NCBI GenBank assembly: GCA_026260175.1
Contig: JAKCWW010002379.1
Coordinates: 4,623-58,161 of the forward strand
Direction: 5' to 3'
DNA from: Reticulitermes lucifugus
Lineage: Eukaryota; Arthropoda; Insecta; Blattodea; Rhinotermitidae
DNA length: 53,539 bases
Positions 35,973 through 46,310 of this stretch are shown here, piece by piece. Below the pieces are notes generated by a model that ran no database searches, was not told the DNA's origin, and saw only the letters and a list, made by a program, of their open reading frames with translations. Made by a program: the position numbers and the translations under genes. How positions within the stretch are numbered: position 1 is the first letter of the stretch; every line of letters starts with the position of its first letter.

Positions 35973-36067
35973 TTACCTTCAACAGATGCCTGTTAATCGC
36001 AGCACACCAGTTTCACTCCACACTCAGTTCCGTTTCGATATTCTTTAACGATCAATGTAACCTGACT

Positions 36068-36092
36068 CCAGGTCAGGTCAGGTCAGGTCAGA
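36068..36092. repeat. (AGGTC)n short tandem repeat
   Basis: Four to five copies of the pentamer. The telomeric unit of most insects is TTAGG, so this is not telomeric as it stands. Confidence 0.85.
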
Positions 36093-36554
36093 GTGCATAT
36101 TTTCAAAGTTAAATCTGACTCAGATGTTAATCATACCGAAGAGATGTTTAAAACATAAGCAAAGATTTCAAACCAGCACTCAAAGAGCCTACTTAGTAAT
36201 ACATATCTCTAGACTTGCTTATCTATTACTTGTATCATTTCTATTTTACTGTTTTTAAGAACGTACAGGGTATATATCGTAAATTTGCTGCAAATGACCA
36301 CAGTTTCGCACCGTCGCCATGCATGTAATTGTTGAATTATAAACTATATTTCACAGATGGTGCGTAAGTATATTTATGGTCTGTGTGCTATATTTCACAA
36401 GTCTGATTCCCATTCCTTAGTTTCAGTTTTTAAAACGAAAACGAAAGAAAAATTTCGCCCAGTCCAGATGTTATTTTACATTCTCCCAAAAAAATCCTTA
36501 ACAGAAGTTGCCTATTTTTCAACTGCCCATTGCCCATCATTTCAGCCTAAGTTT

Positions 36555-36778
36555 AGCGGCGCTAGTCGCGCTCCCACCTCTCAAGTTCACGCGTCTGCCA
36601 TGTTAAGCCTACAGTTTTGGGGGAAGTTTTGGGGTGATCTCCACTGACTACACATTCAAGCCAGCTTTCATCAAAAGAGGTACACTGATGCACAACTTGA
36701 AAGGAGTGCACAGAGAAAACATGGTGATGTCATGTCTACTTCTTTTCCTTAAAAAAGGAAAGCAGGCAAAATAAGTAA
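36555..36778 (+). repeat. Edge repeat, right copy
   Basis: GCTCCCACCTCTCAAGTTCA, CGCGTCTGCCATGTTAAGC and GGTGATGTCATGTC ... TTTTCCTTAAAAAAGGAAAG are the second copy of the repeat at 18.03-18.26 kb. CpG density drops within this copy. Confidence 0.65.
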
Positions 36779-36779
36779 T

Positions 36780-39700
36780 TATGAGCCAAGCTGTTATGTA
36801 AGACACATTTCTAACTTTTCTGAATCCTACAACAGCATTATAGTTGCTCCAGACCTTCCTACCAAGTACCATTGAACTTTGTCACTTAGTTCAAACGCCA
36901 CAAATGCAGTGCGGTCACTGAAACTTTTTCAAATTTGCCCCACGATAAAATCAACACTTCACTTTGGTCAACAGATTTAATATTCCTGGTGACACGGCAA
37001 CTTTCTTGGAACTATGATCTTCACTGCTCACAGCACTACTTCATTATTTGTATCCTCATGCCACTAATGTCTGCAGGCAAAGAAACCCAATCTTCAAATA
37101 CAGGATAAGAAGTGTGAAATTTCAAAAAATCTCTAGTCTCAGCCCCCTCACCCCCCCCCCAAAAAAAAAATCCATCACACTGAGGAAAATGATTCAGCAA
37201 TAGTTTCTACTTGTAACTTGTTCACATAAACACATGTGCACACAGGTCTGCAGTCAAAAATGGGTATTATCTTCATATGCTGAAGAATTATATTTGTCCC
37301 GAATTCTAGGACCAAATGTTCAGAATTTCTTCTGCCAGTGATTAAAAAAGTGGATAACCATTCATTAACAGCCAAATGTATTTCACCTCTCTTACTTCAA
37401 GTGGTTAACATTTTGAAGTCTGATGCATGTCAGAATGTCCTACCATACAGAAAACACAATACATATTTCTGTTCTTTCTGTTGACATGTCTTGTGCACCA
37501 CTTCCATTTTAATATACTCTGGATGAACTGATGTACCAATGTGTTCTGTCTACTGAATTTACAATATAGCCAAGGTTACACATTCTGCCTGTAAAAAACA
37601 TTTCATAAAAAAAGAGGTAAATTTATGCTTGCCCTATTGCTTACACTGACTTGCACTGTCTCAGTGGGAGTGAAAAAATGTAGGCAGCCCTGCACTAAAG
37701 CAGCATGATACTGACATGACTCAAATTCTGACGTTGCCATGTAGCAATCACTGTCATTAATTAATAACACTTCTTACTAAAACTATCACCATTTTTGCAC
37801 ACAAATAATATAAATTTATACCCACTTCTATACTAAGTCCTCAGAAAGAATTCCCATAGACTGATCCCCTTCAGTCTTTTGAAAATATTTTGCTTTGTTT
37901 GCATGAATCTTGGCACTGATAACCATGGATTAATCTTCCCTAACGACTAGTGCTTCAGACTGGCTGACACAAGCATAAGAAAAGTGGAAACAGTACGAAT
38001 GTTGTCATTTTATTTTTATTGCTGTATTCTATTTTATTTACTGGTTATGCAATTCATATTTTGTCAACCCATCACTATACACAAGCTATACAATCAGGAC
38101 TTAATAAATCAACAAATGGTAGCAAGACGGAACAGATAGCATGTGACTTTATCCCAGTGATTTTGGCTGCACAACAAGGAGAATAAAATGAGGACATACG
38201 AGGATCCATGTGTCACAGGAACAGCTTCTCTCAGCTGTTGCCATTGAGGACTAACACTGTATTTTCTCTAAACATTATAATTTAAATTTTATGGCCAACA
38301 CAGCTGCACAAACATTACTGGGTGGAAACTTCACACAGAAGGAACAAAGAAAACATTTGGTGCTTGTAAGAACACTAGTATAACTGATATGTTAAGAATT
38401 CCTATTCCACAGTGTAATAAAATACAAATAATGCCTGCCTGACGCAATTTTGACTTACACAGATTTCACATTAATGAGATATCATGCGGATTTTAGCTTA
38501 ATTTTTTGTGAAACCTAATCAACAGTGAAGTTGTTTGTGTAAAAAAATCAGATGGGACTTATAAATGGCCAAAAGGAACGGTATTACATTCAAATGGATT
38601 ATGCTATTTTTTTATGAACATTAAATGCAGTGAAACCAAAGGGGTAACAAAAATGGAGTTACACAAACACTCATGGGAAGACAAGTACTGAAAAAAATCA
38701 GTGGATACAAGTATATTATGTGCAACAAATTTCAGATGAATTCAGGTGATCTGTCACGGCTAATTATGCCACCTAGTCCCCCCCCCGGTGCAAACTATCA
38801 CCAACAAAGTGAATTTTAAGTTGTTATTCTGCAACATAAAAGGTTCATATACCATAATTTTGGCATTCGTTACAATTATTTGGCCTATGACCTAATCAAT
38901 TACGAGCACTATCAAAAATAGGAAACAAAATTGTTTCATTATTTTTAACATGAACTCCAAAATGCTGTTACTGTTTCGGAACATGTGCCTCTGGCATACA
39001 ATTTTTCAAACCACTGTGATCTTCACTTTTATCCTACTTTATTTTGTATGAAATACTGTATTTATGGAATAATCATGTTTGTCTGCATGCCATATTGGAT
39101 GTTCACCTTTACACCACCAGGTTTTAAACCAATTAACACATGTCCATGAAATTTACTACAGGTATCATGCCATTCAAGGCTGCCCCACCTTCACACTTTT
39201 TAGTTCCGTATCATTAGCATTACTAAAAAGGTGGCTATGCAAACTTACGAAATAGGATTGATAAGCCCCACTTAATATAGGGTTCTGAAATTATGTCTGG
39301 TGTAACTATCTTAAAAATACATAGGCAACGTCTTTTATGGTTAACCGTTTTTATTGTAGAAATAAAGCAATACCATGGCAGCCACATCAAGTCTGTTTTC
39401 TACTTCCAATACAACAGCAACACTAATAAGCCACTGCAGACAGACATGTGAAGTTTCTGTACAGGATAGAACACAAACATAAATTTCACATGAAACATTT
39501 TTGTGTGTACTAAAAAATCACAAACGTAACAGTGACACAACATTTTGATGTTAAGGCTGGAAATTTTAATACACTCAAAATATTTTTACAGTTGGGTGAG
39601 TAAATGATTGAATGAAAACAGATTCTCCCACATACACACACATCAAACAGCTGCCTCCCCTGTGCATGCCTTACATACTCCGTACAGATCATAAAAAGCT

Positions 39701-39840
39701 ATAGACTAATAATTGGAACCACTCACTATCTTATAATTTTAATATCACAATACTGTAATTTCTATGCTTATTGGCTTTTTATATATTTTAGAATTTTAAC
39801 AGTGTAAACATTCCAAGAAGGGCAGTGTAATACCTAGATT
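36780..39840. other. Intronic DNA without recognised features
   Basis: AT-rich, CpG-poor, no conserved coding segment. Homopolymer runs occur at 37150-37170 (C then A) and 38779-38787 (C). Nothing else is supported. Confidence 0.5.
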
Positions 39841-39945
39841 AACATGTTCTAAAATTCCCTGAGGAAGGCATCCTGGTGCCAAAATATGTAAAAGTTTAAT
39901 ACTCATTATGAATTGTATTTTATTAAGTGCATTTGTTGGTTGATG
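39841..39945 (+). repeat. Decayed second copy of the ribozyme-bearing repeat
   Basis: On the plus strand CTGAGGA (39859-39865) is followed by GGCA paired with UGCC and then AAAATATGTA, where the intact copy has GAAACGTATGTA. The tail AAGTGCATTTGTTGGTTGAT is shared with the copy at 12.5 kb. G12 of the catalytic core is A here and stem I does not pair, so this copy should be inactive. The changes at former CpGs look like deamination. Confidence 0.55.
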
Positions 39946-39959
39946 TATTAATTGTTCAT

Positions 39960-40225
39960 TACCATGTTCACAACAAGCAATTACTTGTCCCAATCCTAAG
40001 CCAGATGAATCCAGCCCATGCCTTCCCATTCAACTTAATATCCATTTTAATATTATCCTCCCATTTATACCTGTCTTTCATGTAGTCTCCCTCCTTCAGT
40101 CTTAGTTGGATGGACAGAGACAAAAGAGGCCAGTACAGACCATATCTATTGGCAATATACCAGCAGCAACATAGTGCTAGCATTACTACCACTTTGAAAG
40201 CATGTATTGCCACTGAAAGACATGA
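39960..40225 (-). pseudogene. LINE 3'-end tail, minus copy
   Basis: DRYKWEDNIKMDIKLNGKAW followed by AGFIWLRIG is the WEDNIKMDL segment of the same tail family. It lies directly beside the decayed ribozyme repeat at 39.84-39.95 kb. Confidence 0.7.
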
Positions 40226-40984
40226 AACAGGAAGCTAATAAAGTATGAGAAAAGACAGCTGTCTGTTTAAACTCCCGATATTAAATTTAAATAAATAAGT
40301 TCAGTAGTTTTGTTAACGAAAAATGCAGACATGACTTTCCCCATCATGCATTCACATTGTTTACTCCATGCAAAACAAGCACAAAAGGTGAGAGATACTA
40401 AGAACAACTCCATCTCTCTGGCACACAGAAAACTAGTAACTGGATTAAAAGCAGCTGATGTTGACCATATATGCATTTTGGCCTCAAAACACACTATACC
40501 TTAACACTTGGAAGAAGAAATATCATGTAACATTTAAAAATTGGTTTCTCACATCATTGTAAATATTCAGTCTATTACAAACAGAAATCTGTAAATGCTG
40601 TACACAGTATTAACTGCTGTTTGTTCTGAAAATCATGCAAAGCACATAACTGTACTGTGTGGGTAAAATGCAGTTTTCTAATGTTATTCCAGGTGGTATA
40701 AACAGTAATCTCACTGTTAACAGTTAATATTAAACATATCATTCTGAACTATTTAGCAGATACAGCATTATCCCATGGTACGGTTTTCTTAAGCAGACAA
40801 ATAATTATTCTGAATTGTTAAAAAGTAACATTAGTTTTGCACTACATAAGGGACACTTAAAAACACGGTTACTCTAAATTGTTAAGAAGTACCAACATCA
40901 GTTGTGCACCACTCAATAACACTGGTAAAAATAATTTTTGTCACATGAAAACTAATTTGTGTTTCTTAAGTATTTTTCGACGCT

Positions 40985-42061
40985 GAATTCAAATATCCTA
41001 TGCAGGAGGCATGTGAGCCCAATCACAGACAGCCAGACTGTTTCTTTCATAATCACCAAATTGAATTCAAAGAATTTTTCTCTCAAGAAAATGATATGGT
41101 ATTTTGTAATGATGTTTGCTCTGTTATAGAGGCTCTTGGACACCAACACGATCCAACAGAATGTCATTTGTTTACTGACTTTTCAAAAGTTAGCTTAAAA
41201 GCTGTGCTTCTACATAACAGGAATAAATTCCCATCTGCACCCCTAGCCCATACATGAAAGAGTCCTATGAAAATATGAAACTACTTTTGGAAAAGATCCA
41301 GTATGAAAAATATAATTGGAACATTTGTGGGGAATTAAAGGTCATTGCTCTCTTGCTTGGCTTGCAGCTTGGCTATACAAAGTTTTGTTGCTTTCTGTGC
41401 AAGTGGGATAGTAGGGACAGAAAAAATCATTACATCCAAAAACAGTGGCCTAAAGGAGAATTGCTTATTGCAGGACAGAAAAATGTAGTAAATACTCCAT
41501 TAATCAACCCTGAAAAAGTTTATTTACTTCTGTTGCACATCAAACTTGGACTCATAAAATTTTCGTCAAGGCAATGGATCAAAATATCGCTGGATTTATG
41601 TATTTGAAAAATAAGTTTGCCAGGATAAGTGAGGCTAAAATCAAAGAAGGGGTATTTGTTGGACCTGAAATAAGAGAGTTAACACAGGACGTAAAATTTG
41701 AAGACCAGCTAAGTGAAGTCGAAAAGAGCAGCATGGAAATCACTCAAAAATGTCACTACCAATTTTTTGGGAAATCATAAGGCAGAAAACTATCAGTTAT
41801 ATGGTGGCTGATCTTGTACAATCCTACAAAGCTATGTGGTGTAATGTCTTTAAAGGTACATTTCTTAGACTCTCATTCCCAGAAAATCTGGTGGCAGTGA
41901 GTAATGACCACGTAGAGCAATTTCACCAGGACATTTCCACCATGCAAAAGCGGTACCAAGGCAAGTGGAGTCCCAGTATGCTGGCTGATTATTGCTGGAC
42001 ACTTAGAAGAGACGTTCCACAGGCAAAATATAGCAGAAAGTCATCCACTGTTACTTTTTAG
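40985..42061 (+). pseudogene. Broken copy of a multi-copy arthropod protein family, function unknown
   Basis: Four pieces in different frames make one protein: ENDMVFCNDVCSVIEALGHQ (near 41090), CHLFTDFSKVSLKAVLLHNR, then MKESYENMKLLLEKIQYEKY (from 41254) with NWNICGELKVIALLLGLQLG and CCFLCKWDSRDRKNHY. Next is IKEGVFVGPEIRELTQDVKF (near 41640), and finally VEQFHQDISTMQKRYQGKW with MLADYCWTLRRDV (41915-42015). I recall this series from many uncharacterised, repeated arthropod proteins and take it to be of transposon origin. The CxxC-like FCCFLC and the HQDI...RYQG..DYCW block are its most conserved parts. Three frameshifts (near 41256, 41565 and 41760) disable it. It is antisense to Crtc, in an intron. 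I do not know its superfamily. Confidence 0.6.
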
Positions 42062-42254
42062 GTAATGTATATACTCTCTGTAATTTAATGCAAATACAGG
42101 TTTTCTTCAACCTTCAACTGCGCGTCACTTAAAAACCTTGTCTGATAGAAGAAAAACTAACAACATATTTGAATTCAGCACAAAAAATACTATTGGGTTT
42201 ACCCACTTTAGTTCGTGTGACAAAAAATAAGAATTATTTTGTTATCCAGTGTAA

Positions 42255-42665
42255 TCACTGTCTCCACTGCAAGCTCAGGTAACAGTCGTTTCATGGCTGA
42301 ACACAAAACCAATGTTTCAAAGACTTCCTTGCCTGTCTCCATCATCACAGCTAATATGTTGACCCTGATGAGGGAGACAGCAAGTCTCAAAACATTGGTT
42401 CTTAGCTCAACCACACTGACCTTGATGATGGAGACAAAGCAAGTCTCTAAACAAAAATTTGAGGTTTTGAAGGCACTACAATCATTCAAAACATCAGTAA
42501 CTATTTACCAATCGTCAAGGTGTAACATCGCAGAAGATTTTAACCCAGCTGCCAAAACACTGGTTTTTGGCTCAACCATATCGACCCTGTTGAAGGAGGT
42601 GTAGCAAGTCTCCCAAACACTGGTTTTTAGCGCAAGCCTGATGCAGGGAATTGTCCAAGCAGATG
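42255..42665. repeat. Foldback and repeated ACATTGGTT units
   Basis: AAACCAATGTTTCAAAG (near 42305) and CAAAACATTGGTTCTTAGC (near 42383) are inverted, and TCTCCATCATCA / TGATGAGGGAGA join them. The unit around CTCAACCACACTGACC and GATGATGGAGACAAAGCAAG then recurs as GGCTCAACCATATCGACCC and GTAGCAAGTCTCCCAAACAC near 42560-42640. On the plus strand CTGATGAGG, GAGAC/GUCUC and AAAACATTGGTT keep the ribozyme-like order. Confidence 0.6.
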
Positions 42666-42669
42666 TGAG

Positions 42670-43377
42670 TGCATTTATTCACCATAAATGCTTCAAATGC
42701 CACATGAACTACCTTCCTCATATCACAAAAGAGGTTACATAACATAAATGGATGAAGCCTCACTACAATAAGCAAAATGGTGGGAGAACCTGTTTATATC
42801 ATGGCATTATGGTAACATATCACCACCAATACGTCAAAAGATGTGTAATAAATTAATTCTTTCATTTTCTCATTTTCCTACCTTCTGATTGGCACTGTCA
42901 GCATGGTGACATGGAGCATTTACACGGAAAAAGAATTAACATGTCTGGTACTACTAAATTTTAGAATATAAACATAAACTGCATTATACCTAGTTACACA
43001 ATATAAGGTATTTAAGCACCAAAACAGGAATGACATGCACAGAAGTTGGAGAACAGCACCACTCTTTGTTAACCTTCAGCAGCAGATGGTGGTCAGGAGT
43101 TAGCAATTTTGTACCACAGCTTGGTCCTGATATGCCTTTACCATTCACTAAATCAGATGTCCATTCAACCATACACATACTTGGAACATCCAATTTGTAA
43201 ACTGTAAGACTTGTAGGAGGTAAGTTTTAAAATTATAACATAGGTACAAATTTCAATTTCACAAAGCATTCAAGCTAATGACAGTTAAGCTTAATCATAT
43301 GTCTGCTATCGAAGTGGACATGCAACACCTCATATGGGCAAACAGCAGGCAAATAACAGCACACCATTTACCCCTAC
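42670..43377. other. Intron beside the GGSLPNVN exon
   Basis: This is the first 700 bases of the 29.8-kb Crtc intron, counting from its donor. No repeat or gene is recognised. Confidence 0.5.
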
Positions 43378-43479
43378 CTTCAAATCTACTGAGTTACTGC
43401 CTATGTGGTTCACATTGGGCAGCGACCCACCGCGGTAGGAGCCAAGAGATTGGTTAATGAGAAGATGCTGCTTAGGCAC
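43378..43479 (-). CDS. Crtc: Crtc exon with the GGSLPNVN motif (first visible coding exon)
   Basis: This 102-base exon reads 34 codons in phase 0 and contains SYRGGSLPNVNHIGSNSVDL, the hallmark GGSLPNVN segment just after the CREB-binding domain of CRTC proteins. The acceptor is a pyrimidine-rich tract ending TTCTAG and the donor is GTAGGG. Phase 0 at the 3' end matches the phase-0 start of the exon at 13538, giving the expected junction before SALSNLEEMKAG. In mammalian CRTC2 the serine of GGSLPNVN (Ser70) is a reported phosphorylation and 14-3-3 site. CRTC proteins bind the CREB bZIP and shuttle from cytoplasm to nucleus when dephosphorylated. The exon keeps several CpGs although its surroundings are CpG-poor, which fits coding constraint. 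The exon encoding the N-terminal CREB-binding coiled coil was not found to the right and is probably outside the window. Confidence 0.92.
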
Positions 43480-44534
43480 CTAGAACACAAGAGCACATAC
43501 AACTACTGAAAAGCACAAGCCCAATGCAAAAAATAGAAAGAATCCAAGATGCAACAGAACCAATTGCCTATCTACAAGACACATCTAGGCATCCAGAAAC
43601 AGATGTAAATTGTAGTAAGATCAATCTCAGTACCACACCTGAAATAAGTCATATATCCCTGACCAAATGCTCATCATATCATGCAAAAGATGTTATATCT
43701 TATGTGTATCTGGTGCAAAAAATTATTCCAAGAAGAAGTACTTATTTCATGCGGTTATTACTAAAATGTATTCATTCTAAATTGTTCCCAACAGAAATTT
43801 AACTCTAAAGAATAATAAAGTACATACATTAACACAAAACCATCTACCCAGAATTATCAATATGAAAGCATAATAGATAACAAAATAAGCAATAAAATAC
43901 AAGTCTGTTCTAAGAAGCTAATTTGAAATACCATATGCCAAAGGCCAAAGGTAAAATTAAATCTTATTTCAACATCATATATATCATTCTTTCAAACTAT
44001 ACAGTAAACTGAAAGCAATTCCATACATATCTAAATTCTTCACAATTTCTACCTCAGCACAGGGCCATATGACCACAGAACTAAGAAGACACCAACCTAC
44101 TCCACAAAAGTACCAGGATTGATGTGTGGGCACAGTGAAAGGTCAGACAGCTACATAATGGATCCAAATTATTTGCACTTCTTAAGCAATCTTAGCACTA
44201 TGATCATTCAAATATGATAACTGAACTTTCCTGTTTCCTTTTAGAAAACAGACATAATTTCACTGTCACTCTAAATATAACCTAGAAAGGGTAATAAAAC
44301 AAAAAATTGTAAATCATACATCGAAATTAACTAAAATATTTAAATATACAACAAAACTTTTAAGTCAAATTTACAATTACAACAATACAGGCAATGTAGG
44401 CTCATACAGAATGAAACATTGCATTGCATTCATGTATGTTTATACCTTCTCACCTATCCTAACAGCCTAATATCATTTCACTCGAAGAGAGCACTTATAT
44501 GGTGACTTAATGTCAGTGGCAACAATAAAACGTA
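43480..44534. other. Upstream Crtc intron, nothing recognised
   Basis: CpG-poor AT-rich DNA. I found no N-terminal CRTC exon (no equivalent of the NPRKFSEKIAL motif) here or between 44.7 and 53.5 kb. Confidence 0.45.
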
Positions 44535-44720
44535 CTTATGGCTTCATGTAAAGTGCTCGATACTTTTGCCCGATTTTAAACAAATTTGAATTTTCATGGC
44601 AGATTTTGATTAAAGTCCGCACTATAAAATTTCACGGAAATCCACCCAGTGGGAGCCACGCAGATACATGAGGACAGAGATGGACAGAGAGACAGGTGGA
44701 AGGACAGGCAGACATGACGA
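44535..44720 (+). repeat. Dispersed repeat D, CpG-poorer copy
   Basis: CTTCATGTAAAGTGCTCGAT, GGCAGATTTTGATTAAAGTC and AAATTTCACGGAAATCCACC align with 20490-20665. Both copies end in a GGACAGA-rich stretch. Confidence 0.6.
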
Positions 44721-45523
44721 AGCTAATAGGCACTTTTTGTGTCTATGCAAATGCACCTAAAAGAAGAGAAATGCATGACTTCAACAACAATAAATCAGAA
44801 GCACACAGTATTCATCCATATTTGTCATACATATTTCTTAAACCAGACAACTGCAAAAAATAAATTCATAAATATGGTTTTAACTGAGTCCAGTATATCC
44901 AGAGTTGTACATTCCCACCTACTACAAGGGATTACTATACTGTAGATTCAGGACACAGTCAAATTGCCTCACAAAAAATTACTGTACACTACAGAAAACA
45001 AATCATGTGATATATGAGGTTCATGGCAATGACTACCAAGACTGTTGCCCTCCAGGATATGACACTGTGAAGTCTGGTAGAGGTACCATGGCCACTGCCA
45101 TGTGTCATATGCCAGCAAACAGCAATCTTCAGCATTTCATGTCTTCCTACTGCCTTCCATGTTTCTAGAATTCAGACACAACAAATGCCATGCACCTCTA
45201 CTGAATAGGTCTAATTCATCTGTGTCTACAATAAGGTGTGATGGACACTGCATGGCGTGGTATGAAATAAGTAACTGCATTTAAAATATTACCACAATAC
45301 CCAAAAATAAATACCTCATACTACTTCAAACTCCTTCCATAGTCACTCAATAAAAGTCAGATTATGTGCCATTTATTATCACCAGATACACGCAAACAGA
45401 GATTGCTGTTATGAGATCTGAGGTATTCATAATGCTTGATTCAAATAGTGGTCATCTCATTCGTGGCACCATGCAGTCTGCCACGTGGGTACCAAAGTTT
45501 AAGAGAAACATAATGCCTCCACC

Positions 45524-45912
45524 CAAGTGCACACCCAGAATTTTTTGCCAGGGGGGGAGGGGGCCGACCCTGAGGCTGTATATAACTTATGTTTGATTTT
45601 AAAAATTACATTATAAAAATCATGTCATAAGTATAACCTAACACTGTTTGCAACTGCCTTTATATACATACGAATATAACTACATGTTCAATGACTTAAT
45701 CACGGTGTCCTACCTTCTTGTTTTTTTAATTCTATTAATTTATTTTTCAAAGTTCTAATGTACTAGTCATCAGCTGATTTCAGATGAAGGGTAAATCACA
45801 TAAAACGTTTGATGTCATAATATGTACAAAATCTGCGTTTTTTAAATTTCGGTTTTGGCAGGTTTGGGGGGGGGCTGCAGCCCGGCAGCCCCCCCCCTTG
45901 GGTGCACCCCTG
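45524..45912. mobile_element. hAT-type MITE with 8-bp target duplication
   Basis: The left end CAAGTGCACACCCAGAATT and the right end (reverse complement CAGGGGTGCACCCAAGG) are terminal repeats. CCTCCACC at 45516-45523 and CCTTCACC at 45913-45920 are the 8-bp duplication with one mismatch. G-runs near 45550 and C-runs near 45890 lie at corresponding subterminal positions. The 389 bases hold no transposase. Confidence 0.8.
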
Positions 45913-46310
45913 CCTTCACCTTCCATTTGTAAGATGGATGCAGTTGACTGAACCACATTACACATTGTTATAATCCAGATGGCCACAATTTAAATCACTG
46001 TTCAGTACAACCAAGAATTACTTTCAATAACATGTTACAAACGATGGTGCTTCTCTGCTACAGAGCAATCCAGTGTCTCTGAAGTCTGTTTATGGAAAGA
46101 TACAAGCTGACCTTGATTTCAGATACAAGCTGATTTACAATTTTATTCACTCCTGACTAAATCCATTCAAATTACAACACGTTTAAATTCTGAACAATTT
46201 CTCTATCCTGCCACCATGTGTTCTATCTGAACCTCATCTTTAGATCCACTAGACACAAAATTGCTAAAAAACAAAGTACATTATAATTTAAAGCTTTCAC
46301 GGTGACTAAA

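Larger units (their letters stand above)
17880..36640. other. CpG-rich block inside the large Crtc intron
   Basis: By eye, lines of 60 bases carry several CpGs through this block but usually zero or one on either side. The change is abrupt near 17.9 and 36.6 kb. I see no conserved exon in the block. It contains SINEs of families 1 and 3, palindromic MITEs, a hAT, LINE tails, a Tigger-like relic, the edge repeats and stretches of unrecognised sequence. The likely cause is low germline methylation here and methylation of the flanking gene body. Confidence 0.7.
6786..43479 (-). other. Crtc: Visible extent of the Crtc gene (five exons, four introns)
   Basis: Exon order, orientation and intron phases (0, 1, 2, 0) all agree, so the five exons belong to one gene. 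The introns are 13539-43377 (29.8 kb), 11286-13264, 10412-11161 and 7017-10260. Still missing from the usual protein are the N-terminal CREB-binding helix encoded 5' of 43479 and the C-terminal transactivation domain, which normally ends in FRMD-like residues. I searched by eye for both and found neither. Every other coding-looking stretch inside these introns is a mobile-element relic. Confidence 0.9.

Noticed and set aside
38775..38800. A hAT terminal repeat at the C-run
   Set aside because: No matching second end or 8-bp duplication was found nearby, unlike at 45.5-45.9 kb.
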